Below, one piece after another: positions 1 to 8,384 of a DNA stretch of 64,000 nucleotides. The notes beneath the pieces were generated by a model that did not search any database, had not been told where the DNA came from, and saw only the letters and a program-made list of their open reading frames with translations. Each line of letters begins with the position of its first letter. The first letter of the stretch is position 1. Source of the stretch: Krasilnikovia cinnamomea (GTDB taxonomy: Bacteria; Actinomycetota; Actinomycetes; Mycobacteriales; Micromonosporaceae); contig NZ_SHKY01000001.1 in NCBI RefSeq assembly GCF_004217545.1, forward strand, positions 6,262,001-6,326,000, read 5' to 3'. The position numbers and the translations under genes were made by a program.

Positions 1-627
1 CGGCGGGTCCGGATACGCGCTCCACAGTGGCGCGGACGCGGGCAGCCCGGACGTGTGGGTCAGCAGCATCCGGACGGTGACGTCGACCTTGCCGAATTCC
101 GGCACGTACCGGGCCACCGGCGCGTTCAGGTCCACCCGGCCGTGCTCGGCCTGCTGCAGCACGGTGATCGCGGTGAACAGCTTGGACACCGACGCCAGGT
201 CGAAGATGGTGTCGGGGCGGGTGGGCCGCTGCTCGGCCGGGGGCAGTTCGACGCCGGCCCGCTCGGGCGGTGGGCCGACCGCGCGGTAGCGCACGGCGGT
301 GCCGAGCGCCGCGCGTTGCACCACCACGCCGTCGCGCGCGGCGAGCACCACCGCACCGGCGTACGCCGGATGTGCGGGGTGGTCGGTGGTGGGGGAGAGG
401 TACGCCTCGGCGCCGGTGCGCACCCGGTCGACGTACTCCGGGATCAGACCGACCTCCTGGGCCGTGCCGGTGCGCAGCACCCGGGGCCGGAACCGGATGT
501 CGGCAGGGGTCACGCCGGGCTTCGCGCCGGTGTGCGCGGCGGCCTGCCGCGCGGGCGCGGCCAGGCCTGCGGCGGTCGCGATCACGGCCGACCCGGCCGC
601 TCCCAGGACCGTACGCCGATCGACCAT
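1..627 (-). CDS. AmiE-like serine amidase of the beta-lactamase fold (C-terminus outside the window)
   Basis: The gene reads leftward from an ATG at 627 and stays open for 209 codons to the window edge, so the C-terminus is missing. The N-terminus is a twin-arginine signal (MVDRRTVLGAAGS, then an Ala-rich stretch). Around residue 146 lies ASVSKLF, the SxxK motif of serine beta-lactamase/DD-peptidase enzymes, followed by the typical HTSGLP stretch. Family members include esterases and DD-peptidases. Here the next genes, read outward, are NagZ, NamZ, MurR and MurQ, the gene set that surrounds B. subtilis AmiE (YbbE), which removes stem peptides from MurNAc. The inferred role is therefore exported N-acetylmuramyl-L-alanine amidase. 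It is divergent from the nagZ-like gene, sharing a 129-base regulatory gap. The fold is confident; the exact substrate is inferred from context. Confidence 0.75.
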   Translation of the reverse strand, partial: MVDRRTVLGAAGSAVIATAAGLAAPARQAAAHTGAKPGVTPADIRFRPRVLRTGTAQEVGLIPEYVDRVRTGAEAYLSPTTDHPAHPAYAGAVVLAARDGVVVQRAALGTAVRYRAVGPPPERAGVELPPAEQRPTRPDTIFDLASVSKLFTAITVLQQAEHGRVDLNAPVARYVPEFGKVDVTVRMLLTHTSGLPASAPLWSAYPDPP

Positions 628-658
628 CGTCCACCTCCAAGGTCCTCGATGTGAGGAT

Positions 659-702
659 GAAGGTTTCTTACCATTCTTTCAAGAGGGTGGAAGGTTATTG
701 CC
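659..702. promoter_or_regulatory. Candidate MurR operator repeats between amiE-like and nagZ-like genes
   Basis: Two similar A/T-richer blocks stand out of the GC-rich gap: GAAGGTTTCTTACC at 659-672 and GAAGGTTATTGCC at 690-702, 31 bases apart. They resemble the palindromes in front of the murR-like gene (3827-3839) and of the GH25 gene (6395-6408). RpiR-family repressors bind such elements, so this divergent gap is a plausible MurR-controlled promoter region. No clear -35/-10 pair was assigned. Confidence 0.45.
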
Positions 703-756
703 ATCGCCGCGGCGGCGGGTTAGCGTCCGACGGACCGACGACGCACAGGAGGCGCC

Positions 757-2541
757 ATGCGAAACCGGCTGCTGACACTGATCATGTCGCTGGCGCTGGT
801 GACCGCCACGGGTGTCGCGGCGACGGCGTCCGATGTGGGCGCCCGAGACCCCGTCGGGCGCTTCCTCGCCCGGATGAGCCTGCCCGAGAAGGTCGGCCAG
901 CTCTTCGTCACCCAGGTGTACGGCGCCGACGCCACCGCGCCGTCCACCGCCGACGCCGCCGCGAACCGCCAGGCGTACGGCGTCGACACCCCCGCCGAGG
1001 TGGTCGCGCGCTACCACCTCGGCGGCGTCATCTACTTCGCCTGGTCGCACAACCTCGACGCACCCCGGCAGATCGCGACCCTCTCCAACGGCCTGCAGCA
1101 CGCCGCGACGACCAGCGGGTCGCGCATGCCGCTGCTGATCTCCACCGACCAGGAGCACGGCGTGGTGACCCGCCTGCCCGCCCCCGCCACGCAGTTCCCC
1201 GGCAGCATGGCCCTGGGCGCGGCACGCAGCCCGGCCCACGCGTTCACCGCGGCCGCGATCACCGGGCGGGAACTGCGCGCCGTCGGCATCGTCCAGCCCT
1301 GGGCGCCGGTCGCCGACGTCAACGTCAACCCCGCCAACCCCGTCATCGGGGTACGGTCGTTCGGCGGCGACCCGCGGCTGGCCGCCGGCCTGACCGCCGC
1401 CCAGGTGACCGGCTTCCAGCAGGGCGCGGACGCCTCCGCCGCGGCCAAGCACTTCCCCGGGCACGGCGACACCGCGACCGACAGCCACACCGGGCTCCCG
1501 GTCATCGAACACACGCGCGAGCAGTGGCAGCGGCTCGACGCGCCCCCGTTCCGCGCGGCCATCGCCGCCGGTGTGGACACCATCATGAGCGCGCACATCG
1601 TGGTGCCCGCGCTCGATCCCTCCGGCGACCCGGCGACGCTGTCCCCACGTATCCTGACCGGCCTGCTGCGCCAGGAACTGGGCTTCCCGGGCGTGGTGGT
1701 GACCGACTCGCTGTCCATGGCCGGGGTCCGGGAGAAGTACGGCGACGACCGGGTGCCGGTACTGGCGCTCAAGGCCGGCGCGGATCTGCTGCTCATGCCG
1801 CCGGACCTGGACCTGGCGTACCGGTCGGTGCTGGACGCGGTGCGGAGCGGCGAGCTCACCGAGGCGCGCATCGACACCTCGGTGCGGCGGGTGCTCGCCC
1901 TCAAGCAGCGCCGGGGCCTGCTGGCCGACCCGACCGTCGACGTCGGCGCCGCCGAGCGCGTGGTGGGCCGCACCGCGCACCTGCGGATCGCGCAGGCGGT
2001 CACGGACCGCACCGTCACCGCCGTACGCAACGACGCCGGCCTGCTCCCGCTCGCCCCGGTGCCGCGCTCCGTGCTCGTCGCCGGCTGGAACTCCGCGACC
2101 GCCCGCAACGTGCCCGTGCTGGCCGAGCGGCTCGCCGCCCGGGGCACGCGGTCCACCGCCCTGCCCACCGGGCTGCCGTCCGACGCGGCGATCGCCGAGG
2201 CCACCGCCGCCGCCCGCGCGCACGACCTCACCGTGGTGCTCACCCGCCGGGCCGACCCGGCCGGCGACCCGGGCGGACGGCAGCGCCGGCTCGTCGCGGC
2301 CCTGCTCGGCACGGGCCGCCCGGTGATCGTGGTGGCCGTGGGGGAGCCGTACGACATCGCGTACCTGCCGGGAGTCGGGACCTACCTCGCCACCTACGGC
2401 ACGGCGCCGGTGTCCATGGAGGCGCTCGCGCGGGTCCTGCTCGGCGAGCGTCCACCGAGCGGCCGGCTGCCGGTGACGATCCCGCCCGCAGACGACCCGG
2501 AGGGCGTGCTGTACCCGTACGGCCACGGCCTGAGCTGGTAG
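757..2541 (+). CDS. nagZ: Exported beta-N-acetylglucosaminidase, NagZ-like (GH3)
   Basis: 594 aa with a cleavable signal peptide (about residues 1-24) and an AGGAGG ribosome site just upstream of ATG 757. The glycoside hydrolase family 3 TIM barrel carries the NagZ signature KHFPGHGDT near residues 231-239 and the nucleophile Asp in VVTDSLSMAGV (about D317). A second alpha/beta GH3-C domain fills residues ~390-590, giving the two-domain length of B. subtilis NagZ (YbbD) rather than the short Gram-negative form. NagZ removes terminal GlcNAc from wall fragments, exposing MurNAc for the next gene product, NamZ, whose start lies only 11 bases after this stop. It acts outside the membrane, as the signal peptide implies. 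Confidence 0.85.
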   Translation: MRNRLLTLIMSLALVTATGVAATASDVGARDPVGRFLARMSLPEKVGQLFVTQVYGADATAPSTADAAANRQAYGVDTPAEVVARYHLGGVIYFAWSHNLDAPRQIATLSNGLQHAATTSGSRMPLLISTDQEHGVVTRLPAPATQFPGSMALGAARSPAHAFTAAAITGRELRAVGIVQPWAPVADVNVNPANPVIGVRSFGGDPRLAAGLTAAQVTGFQQGADASAAAKHFPGHGDTATDSHTGLPVIEHTREQWQRLDAPPFRAAIAAGVDTIMSAHIVVPALDPSGDPATLSPRILTGLLRQELGFPGVVVTDSLSMAGVREKYGDDRVPVLALKAGADLLLMPPDLDLAYRSVLDAVRSGELTEARIDTSVRRVLALKQRRGLLADPTVDVGAAERVVGRTAHLRIAQAVTDRTVTAVRNDAGLLPLAPVPRSVLVAGWNSATARNVPVLAERLAARGTRSTALPTGLPSDAAIAEATAAARAHDLTVVLTRRADPAGDPGGRQRRLVAALLGTGRPVIVVAVGEPYDIAYLPGVGTYLATYGTAPVSMEALARVLLGERPPSGRLPVTIPPADDPEGVLYPYGHGLSW

Positions 2542-2552
2542 GGGGCGTGTTC

Positions 2553-3809
2553 ATGGACCGTCGTCGCCTGCTGGCGCTCTCCGGCGGCGCCGCCGCGCTC
2601 GCGGTCGGCCCGGCGCCGGCCGTCGCCGCGCGATCGCCGCGCCCGGTGCGCACCGGCCTCGACCGCCTGGCGGCGACCGGCTGGGCGATGCTCACCGGCA
2701 CGCGCGTCGGAATCATCTCCAACCCGACCGGGGTCGACCGTCACTACCGGCACCTGGTCGACCTCATGCACGCCGACGGCCGGGTCGACATCGCGGGGGT
2801 CTTCGGGCCGGAGCACGGCTTCCGCGGCTCGGCGCAGGCCGGCGGCAGCGAGGGCACCGGCGTCGACGCCCGCACCGGACTGACCGTGTACGACGCGTAC
2901 GGCGCCGACCCCGGCCGGTGGGCCGCGCTGTACTCCCGCGCCGGGGTGCGGACCGTCGTCTTCGACATCCAGGACGTCGGCGCCCGCTTCTACACCTACA
3001 TCTGGACCCTGTACGACTCGATGGTCGCCGCGGCCCGCGCGGGCCTGCGCTACGTGGTGCTCGACCGCCCGAACCCGATCGGCGGCCGGGCGTACGGGCC
3101 GGTGCTGGACCCGGCGTACGCCTCCGGGGTGGGCCGCAAACCGATCGCGCAGCAGCACGGGATGACCGTCGGCGAGCTGGCCCGGCTGTTCAACGGCGAG
3201 TTCGTGGGCGCCGACGCGGGCCGGACGGTCGCACTGGAGGTGGTGGCGTGCCGGGGCTGGGTGCCCGGCACCGGCGCCTTCGGCGCCCCCTGGGTGCTGC
3301 CCAGCCCGAACATGCCCACCCTGGACACCGCGCTGGTCTACCCCGGCACCGCGATGTTCGAGGGCGTCGCGACGATCACCGAGGGGCGCGGCACGACCCG
3401 GCCGTTCGAGCTGGTGGGCGGCCCGGGGCTGGACCACCACTGGGGCGACCGGCTCAACGCGGCCGGGCTGGGCGGCGTGCGGTTCCGGGAGGCCTACTTC
3501 ACGCCCACCGCGGGCCGGTTCGCCGGCACGCTCTGCGCGGGCGTCGAGGTGCGGGTGAGCGACCGGTGGGCGTTCGACCCGGTACGCACGGGCGTCGCCA
3601 TGCTCGTCGAGGCCCGCCGGTATCCGCACTTCGCCTGGCGGGTCGACGCCGGCGCGTACTGGATCGACAAACTCACCGGCTCCGACCGGCTGCGCGCGAT
3701 GGTCGACGCGGGCGCCGGGGCCGATGAGGCGGTGGCGGCGTGGGGCGCCGAGCTGGCCGCGTTCGAGGCGCGGCGCAGGCCCTACCTGCTCTATCGGCGG
3801 CCTCGTTGA
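2553..3809 (+). CDS. namZ: Exo-beta-N-acetylmuramidase NamZ (DUF1343, GH171)
   Basis: 418 aa starting at ATG 2553, with a short twin-arginine-like signal (MDRRRLLALSGG...). Diagnostic DUF1343 stretches are present: GIISNPTGVDR, FGPEHGFRG (around residue 90), VVFDIQDVGARFYTY, DRPNPIGG and the late TEGRGTTRPFE. In B. subtilis the same family member (YbbC/NamZ) cleaves terminal MurNAc from glycan chains after NagZ and AmiE have acted. Order and spacing with nagZ (11-base gap) indicate one transcript. The protein is exported, so MurNAc would be released outside and then imported. No importer is visible in this window; it may lie to the left. Confidence 0.85.
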   Translation: MDRRRLLALSGGAAALAVGPAPAVAARSPRPVRTGLDRLAATGWAMLTGTRVGIISNPTGVDRHYRHLVDLMHADGRVDIAGVFGPEHGFRGSAQAGGSEGTGVDARTGLTVYDAYGADPGRWAALYSRAGVRTVVFDIQDVGARFYTYIWTLYDSMVAAARAGLRYVVLDRPNPIGGRAYGPVLDPAYASGVGRKPIAQQHGMTVGELARLFNGEFVGADAGRTVALEVVACRGWVPGTGAFGAPWVLPSPNMPTLDTALVYPGTAMFEGVATITEGRGTTRPFELVGGPGLDHHWGDRLNAAGLGGVRFREAYFTPTAGRFAGTLCAGVEVRVSDRWAFDPVRTGVAMLVEARRYPHFAWRVDAGAYWIDKLTGSDRLRAMVDAGAGADEAVAAWGAELAAFEARRRPYLLYRRPR

Positions 3810-3826
3810 CGAAACCTACGTTCGGA

Positions 3827-3839
3827 AGGAAAGTTTCCT
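3827..3839. promoter_or_regulatory. Palindromic operator overlapping the murR ribosome site
   Basis: AGGAAAGTTTCCT is a perfect 13-base palindrome (odd centre) in the 32-base gap between namZ and the RpiR-family gene. It also contains the AAGGA ribosome site 9 bases before ATG 3842, so a bound repressor could affect both transcription and translation. It shares the GAAAGTTT core with 6395-6408. Confidence 0.55.
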
Positions 3840-3841
3840 AC

Positions 3842-4759
3842 ATGAGGGCGAAGAAGTCAGCGGCGCGCGGGGAGGCCGGCCGGACCCCGGCGACCGTCAA
3901 GGCGCGGGGGCTGCTGCCGTCGCTGTCCCCGGCCGAGCAGCGCGTGGCCCGGGTGGTGATCGACCAGGCCGGCGCCGCGGCCCGGCTGACCATCACGGAG
4001 CTGGCCGCGCGGGCGGGCACGTCGGAGACGACGGTGATCCGCTTCTGCCGGGCAATGGGCTTCGCGGGCTATCCCGCGATGCGCCTGACCCTGGCGGCCG
4101 AGGCGGGCCGCTCCCCCGACGACGCCCCGGCCGAGGAGATCGGCGGCGACATCAGCCCCGACGACGAGCTCGGCGAGGTGGTGAAGAAGATCGCCTTCGC
4201 CGACGCCCGGGCGGTGGAGGACACGGCGGTGCAGCTCGACCTCGCGGTGCTGCGCCGGGTCGTGGACGCCGTGGTCGAGGCGCGCCGGGTGGACATCTAC
4301 GGCGTCGGCGCCAGCGCGTTCGTCGCGCAGGACTTCCAGCAGAAGCTGCACCGGATCGGCCGCGTCGCGTACGCCTGGTCCGACCTGCACCTCGCGCTCA
4401 CCAGCGCGGCGCTGCTCGACCGGCGCGACGTCGCGTTCGGTGTCTCGCACACCGGCAGCACGATGGACACCCTGGAGGCGTTCGGGCAGGCCCGCCGGCG
4501 GGGCGCCCTGACCGTGGCGCTGACCAACTTCCCCAAGTCGCCGATCGCCGCGGCCGCCGACCTGGTGCTCACCACGGCGGCGCGGGAGACGACGTTCCGC
4601 TCCGGTGCCACGGCCAGCCGGCTCGCCCAGCTCATGGTCGTCGACTGCGTGTTCGTGGGCGTGGCGCAGCGGACCTATCCCGAGACCCGGGCGGCTCTGG
4701 AAGCCACCTACGAGGCGGTCCGGGGCCGGCGGGTCGGGCGGACGCAGGGGCGCCGGTGA
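3842..4759 (+). CDS. murR: MurR/RpiR-family transcriptional regulator
   Basis: 305 aa from ATG 3842. This start was chosen because GGAAGGA precedes it; an upstream in-frame ATG would overlap namZ. The N-terminal HTH_6 domain shows LTITELAARAGTSETTVIR (about residues 42-62). A C-terminal SIS sugar-phosphate-binding domain shows VDIYGVGASAFVAQDF and a second phosphate loop, FGVSHTGSTMDT. In this family the ligand is usually the pathway sugar phosphate, MurNAc-6-phosphate for MurR. The stop overlaps the murQ start by four bases (GTGA), which couples regulator and etherase translation. The palindromes at 3827, 6395 and 659 are candidate targets. Confidence 0.8.
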   Translation: MRAKKSAARGEAGRTPATVKARGLLPSLSPAEQRVARVVIDQAGAAARLTITELAARAGTSETTVIRFCRAMGFAGYPAMRLTLAAEAGRSPDDAPAEEIGGDISPDDELGEVVKKIAFADARAVEDTAVQLDLAVLRRVVDAVVEARRVDIYGVGASAFVAQDFQQKLHRIGRVAYAWSDLHLALTSAALLDRRDVAFGVSHTGSTMDTLEAFGQARRRGALTVALTNFPKSPIAAAADLVLTTAARETTFRSGATASRLAQLMVVDCVFVGVAQRTYPETRAALEATYEAVRGRRVGRTQGRR

Positions 4760-5688
4760 CCGCCGGGCCGGATCCGTCACCCCCGCCGCCGACGGAGGAG
4801 CGCAACCCCCGGACCGTCCACATCGACCAGCTACCCACCCTGGAGGTGCTCCGGCTGTTCAACGCCGAGGACGCCACGGTCGCCGGTGCCGTGGCCGCGG
4901 CACTGCCCCGCCTGGCGGAGGCGGTCGACCTGGCCGTCGCGGCGCTCACCGCCGGGTGCCGGATGCACTACTTCGGTGCCGGCACTTCGGGGCGGATCGC
5001 GGTGCTGGACGCCGCCGAACTGCGCCCGACGTTCGGCATCGCGCCGGGCCGCGTGGTGGCACACCTGGCCGGCGGCGCGCACGCGCTCACCAACCCGTCG
5101 GAGGGCGCCGAGGACGACGTCGACGGTGGCGCGGCGGCCGGATCGGCGGTCGAGCCCGGCGACGTGGCCGTCGGTGTCACGGCCAGCGGGCGCACGCCCT
5201 ACGTGGCCGGAGCACTGCGGACGGCCCGTACCCGCGGCGCCGGCACCGTGCTCGTGTCGGCCAATCCGCGGGCGCCGCTGGCCGACCTGGCCGACGTGCA
5301 CGTCGCCGTCGACACCGGACCCGAGGCCGTCACCGGCTCCACCCGGCTCAAGGCGGGAACGGCGCAGAAGCTCGTACTCAACTCCCTGTCCACCGCCCTG
5401 ATGGTGCGGCTGGGGCGAACGTACTCGAACCTCATGACCGACATGGTCGCCAGCAACGAGAAGCTGCGGGTCCGCCAGTTGCGCATCCTGGAACACGCCA
5501 GCGGCGCCGATCCCGAGACCTGCCGCACGGCCCTGGCCGCGGCGGGCGGGGACGCCAAGGTGGCGCTCGTGTCCCTGCTGGCCCGGACCCACCCGCAACA
5601 GGCGCGCACGGCGCTGCAGAGCGTCGACGGGCTGGTGAACCGGGCGGTGCTCGCCCTGCGGGACGGCGACCACGCCTCGGCCTGCTGA
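4756..5688 (+). CDS. murQ: N-acetylmuramic acid 6-phosphate etherase MurQ
   Basis: 310 aa from GTG 4756, overlapping the murR stop by four bases. The family signature ERNPRTVHIDQLPTLEVLRLFNAED begins near residue 15 (quoted here only as a landmark: ERNP, then FNAED). YFGAGTSGRIAVLDAAE is the SIS-fold phosphate loop, and LTNPSEGAEDD carries the conserved acidic residues. Late landmarks are GSTRLKAGTAQK and NLMTDM. MurQ cleaves the lactyl ether of MurNAc-6-P to GlcNAc-6-P and D-lactate in the cytoplasm. Its presence means MurNAc is imported and phosphorylated, although no PTS or kinase gene is visible here. Length matches E. coli MurQ (298 aa) plus a short extension. Confidence 0.92.
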   Translation: MTAGPDPSPPPPTEERNPRTVHIDQLPTLEVLRLFNAEDATVAGAVAAALPRLAEAVDLAVAALTAGCRMHYFGAGTSGRIAVLDAAELRPTFGIAPGRVVAHLAGGAHALTNPSEGAEDDVDGGAAAGSAVEPGDVAVGVTASGRTPYVAGALRTARTRGAGTVLVSANPRAPLADLADVHVAVDTGPEAVTGSTRLKAGTAQKLVLNSLSTALMVRLGRTYSNLMTDMVASNEKLRVRQLRILEHASGADPETCRTALAAAGGDAKVALVSLLARTHPQQARTALQSVDGLVNRAVLALRDGDHASAC

Positions 5689-5709
5689 CACCCTTCCCGG
5701 GAGGACGTC

Positions 5710-6390
5710 ATGAACCACTCCGCGAACGCTCCCGTCCACCGCCGCCGCCTGCTCGCGGGCGCGGCCGCCGTAGCCGGTGGGGTGGTGCTCGGCGCCGGCC
5801 GCGCGCCCGGCCCGGCCTACGCCGGGGTGGCGGCGCCGCGCGTCTACACCCGTGCGGAGTGGGAAGCGCGCCCGCCCTCCGGGGCCATCGAGTACCTCGA
5901 CCGGGTGCCCGACCACATCGTCGTACACCACACGGCCGGGGAGAACACGTCGGACTTCTCGCTGGCGGCGGCGTTCCGGCACTCCCGGTGGATCCAGGAC
6001 CTGCACATGGACCGCTACGGATGGGCCGACGCCGGGCAGCAGCTGACGATCAGCCGGGGCGGCCACGTGATGGAGGGGCGCTGGCTCAGCCTTCGCGCGA
6101 TCTGGGAGCGCCAGCACGTCCTCGGCGCGCACACCGCCGGCCACAACGAACACACCGTCGGCATCGAGAACGAGGGCACGTACGTCACCGCCGAGGTGCC
6201 GGACGCCCTGTTCGCCGCGCTCGTGACGACGTGTGCGTGGTTGTGCGCCGGGTACGACCTTGACCCGTACACCGCCATCGTCGGTCACCGGGACTACGTC
6301 ACCACCACCGCCTGTCCCGGCGACGTGCTGTACGACCGCCTGCCCGAGCTGCGCCGCCGCGTCGCGTCCCGGTTGGACGGCCGCTCGTAG
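5710..6390 (+). CDS. Exported N-acetylmuramoyl-L-alanine amidase (Amidase_2/PGRP fold)
   Basis: 226 aa beginning 21 bases after murQ, with a GGGAGG ribosome site before ATG 5710. The twin-arginine signal HRRRLLAGAAAVAGG is followed by a single amidase_2 domain: YTRAEWEARPP near residue 45, zinc His in VVHHTAGE, a buried TVGIENEGTY strand, and the second zinc site GHRDYVTTTACPGD near residue 195. These enzymes cut the bond between MurNAc and L-Ala. With AmiE, NagZ and NamZ it would complete extracellular breakdown of muropeptides. There is no separate wall-binding domain, so it probably acts on soluble fragments or is freely secreted. Confidence 0.85.
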   Translation: MNHSANAPVHRRRLLAGAAAVAGGVVLGAGRAPGPAYAGVAAPRVYTRAEWEARPPSGAIEYLDRVPDHIVVHHTAGENTSDFSLAAAFRHSRWIQDLHMDRYGWADAGQQLTISRGGHVMEGRWLSLRAIWERQHVLGAHTAGHNEHTVGIENEGTYVTAEVPDALFAALVTTCAWLCAGYDLDPYTAIVGHRDYVTTTACPGDVLYDRLPELRRRVASRLDGRS

Positions 6391-6394
6391 CATA

Positions 6395-6441
6395 TTGAAA
6401 GTTTTCAACTTTTACCATTGTGTTGCCAAGAAGTTACCTTC
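6395..6441. promoter_or_regulatory. Pair of palindromes upstream of the GH25 muramidase
   Basis: TTGAAAGTTTTCAA (6395-6408) is an inverted repeat with arms TTGAAA/TTTCAA, and GAAGTTACCTTC (6430-6441) is another with arms GAAG/CTTC. Both lie in the 102-base gap before ATG 6493 and are much A/T-richer than their surroundings. The first shares GAAAGTTT with the palindrome at the murR start, so MurR control of the muramidase is likely. Confidence 0.5.
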
Positions 6442-6492
6442 AATAATGGCCTGCATCCCGACTCATCTCTCACCCCACCCGAGGGGGATCCG

Positions 6493-7263
6493 ATGATCAG
6501 TGCAGGCCACCGCCGTCCCGTACCCGGGCACCACCGTGCCCGCCGGCCACTCGCCCTCACCCTGGCCGTCACCGTTGTTGCCGCCGTGTTGACGGCCATG
6601 CCGGCCGCCGCCCAGGCGGCCACGACGGCAGGTATCGACGTATCGAACCACCAGGGCGCGATCGACTGGCCGACAGTCCGCAACGCAGGCACAGAGTTCG
6701 CCTTCATCAAAGCCACTGAGGGCACCGGCTACCTCGATCCCCGCTTCGGCACCAACTACACAGCGGCGTACAGGGCCGGCGTCGTCCGCGGGGCGTACCA
6801 CTTCGCGCTGCCGGACCGGTCCTCCGGTGCGACGCAGGCGAACTTCCTGGCCAGCAACGGCGGCGCCTGGTCCGCCGACGGCCGCACGCTGCCCGCCGCA
6901 CTCGACATCGAGTACAACCCCTACGGCGCAGTGTGTTACGGCCTCAGCCAGGCCGGTATGCGCGATTGGATCGCCGACTTCCTCGCCACCTACCGCACCC
7001 GCACCGGCCGGTACGCCGTCATCTACACCACGACGAGCTGGTGGACCACCTGCACCGGCAACTACGGCGGGTTCGCGGCGCACCATCCCTTGTGGATCGC
7101 GCGGTGGGCGAGCGGGCCGGGCACCCTGCCGAGTGGCTGGAACGTGTACACGTTCTGGCAGTACACGGCGTCTGGCCGGGTGCCGGGTATCGCCGGTGAC
7201 GTGGACCGGAACTACTTCAACGGCGCCCGTGACCGGCTCGTCGCTCTGGCGAACAACACGTAG
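6493..7263 (+). CDS. Secreted GH25 lysozyme (muramidase)
   Basis: 256 aa from ATG 6493, preceded by GAGGGG. Starting further upstream would read through the operators. The signal peptide ends near AAAQAA (about residue 41). The GH25 fold starts at GIDVSNHQGAIDWPTV and continues with FAFIKATEGTGYLDPRF and GAYHFA. The catalytic DxE pair sits in PAALDIEYN (about residues 138-140), and the C-terminal strand WQYTASGRVPGIAGDVDRN is typical. It hydrolyses the beta-1,4 bond between MurNAc and GlcNAc, feeding chains to NagZ/NamZ. It has no wall-binding repeats. It closes the peptidoglycan-salvage block and is followed by a strong hairpin. Confidence 0.9.
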   Translation: MISAGHRRPVPGHHRARRPLALTLAVTVVAAVLTAMPAAAQAATTAGIDVSNHQGAIDWPTVRNAGTEFAFIKATEGTGYLDPRFGTNYTAAYRAGVVRGAYHFALPDRSSGATQANFLASNGGAWSADGRTLPAALDIEYNPYGAVCYGLSQAGMRDWIADFLATYRTRTGRYAVIYTTTSWWTTCTGNYGGFAAHHPLWIARWASGPGTLPSGWNVYTFWQYTASGRVPGIAGDVDRNYFNGARDRLVALANNT

Positions 7264-7285
7264 CCCGCACACCCGCGACTCCGGG

Positions 7286-7318
7286 CATGGTCCGGCGGCA
7301 CCGCGCCGCCGGACCATG
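7286..7318. terminator. Bidirectional hairpin terminator
   Basis: A perfect 14-base stem (CATGGTCCGGCGGC and its complement) with loop ACCGC lies between the stop of the GH25 gene and the stop of the leftward metallo-beta-lactamase-fold gene. There is no U-tract, as is common in actinomycetes. Being symmetric, it can end both converging transcripts. Confidence 0.7.
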
Positions 7319-7343
7319 GCACCGGGAGCGTCGTAGGGGAGGG

Positions 7344-8384
7344 TCAGCGGCGGAACCAGCGGACGGGCTCCAGGGCGGTGCTGCGGACCTCGCCGCGGTT
7401 CTCCAGCCGGATCAGATGCGCCAGGGTCTCGGCCAGCGCGAAGCAGCAGGACTCGGCCGAGAAGGTCTCCCACGGCCGGGACCACAGCAGCCGTCCCGCG
7501 AGCTCCCAGGCGGTCGAGCCGGGATGCGCCTCTACGGCCCCGCGTAGCTCCAGCAGGCGCCGGACGTGGTGCTCGGCCATGTCGGCAAGCCGTGGGGACA
7601 GTCCGCGGAAGCGGTACTCGTGGGCGGGCAGAACCTCCTCGACGTCGAACTCCTCCAGGCGCCCGAGGGAGTCCAGGAAGTCGGCCAGCGGGTCGCTGCG
7701 GCTCCCGGCGTACACGGCCACCTGGGGCGTGATCCGGGGCAGGACGTGGTCTCCGGAGAACAGCAGCCGGCGTTGCGGCTCGTAGAAGCAGCTGTGCCCG
7801 GGGCTGTGGCCCGGCGTCCACACCACCTGGAGATTCACACCCGGCAGCCGGATCCGCTCGCCGTCCTCGAAGGTGACGTCCGGGGCCGCCGCGTCGAGGA
7901 ACGTCTCGGCGTCCATCGCCGCGGCCGCACTGCGGGCCAGCGCCCGCGGCGTGCCGTGCCGCACCATGTTCTCCGCCACCGATGAACGCCAGCTGGCGGG
8001 CGAGTGCCGGTCCGGACCCTCGCGGGGCGCGTCCAGGCGGTGGATCGCGATCCAGGCGCCGGACGCCTCACGGATGCGTCCGGCCAGACCGAGGTGGTCG
8101 GCGTGGTGGTGGGTGACCAGGACCGCGCGAACGTCGCCGACCGCCGCGCCGATCTCCGCCAGGCCGAGGTTGAGCGCCGCCCAGGAGGCGTCCGCGTCCC
8201 AGCCGGCGTCGATCAGGACCAGGCCGTCGGCCGCCTCCAACGCGTACACCAGGACGTAGCGCAGCGGGTTGTCCGGGATCGGTACCGGAACGGACCAGAG
8301 CCCTTCGCGCACCCGCTCGACCCCGGGCAGTGCGCCGCAGCGCCATGCCTGCCACTGCGCGGTGCCGGTTATCTCGACGGTCAT
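7344..8384 (-). CDS. Metallo-beta-lactamase-fold hydrolase
   Basis: 346 aa from ATG 8384 reading leftward. The zinc-binding signature VTHHHADHLGLAGR lies near residue 92, followed by WTPGHSPGHSCFY and FSGDHVLPRI, which supply the remaining His/Asp ligands. The C-terminal ~90 residues (LPAHEYRFRGL onward) form the helical extension seen in glyoxalase II-like thioesterases and hydrolases of acyl-CoA degradation loci. The substrate cannot be named. It is divergent from a TetR gene with an operator between them, so it is probably that regulator's target. Its ATG overlaps the stop of an 11-codon leader ORF. Confidence 0.8.
   Translation of the reverse strand: MTVEITGTAQWQAWRCGALPGVERVREGLWSVPVPIPDNPLRYVLVYALEAADGLVLIDAGWDADASWAALNLGLAEIGAAVGDVRAVLVTHHHADHLGLAGRIREASGAWIAIHRLDAPREGPDRHSPASWRSSVAENMVRHGTPRALARSAAAAMDAETFLDAAAPDVTFEDGERIRLPGVNLQVVWTPGHSPGHSCFYEPQRRLLFSGDHVLPRITPQVAVYAGSRSDPLADFLDSLGRLEEFDVEEVLPAHEYRFRGLSPRLADMAEHHVRRLLELRGAVEAHPGSTAWELAGRLLWSRPWETFSAESCCFALAETLAHLIRLENRGEVRSTALEPVRWFRR

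Noticed and set aside
270..3809. Very long open frame spanning several genes in phase with namZ
   Set aside because: Only the part from ATG 2553 has protein sense; the upstream part is Arg/Pro-rich, as expected for a GC-rich shadow frame of nagZ.
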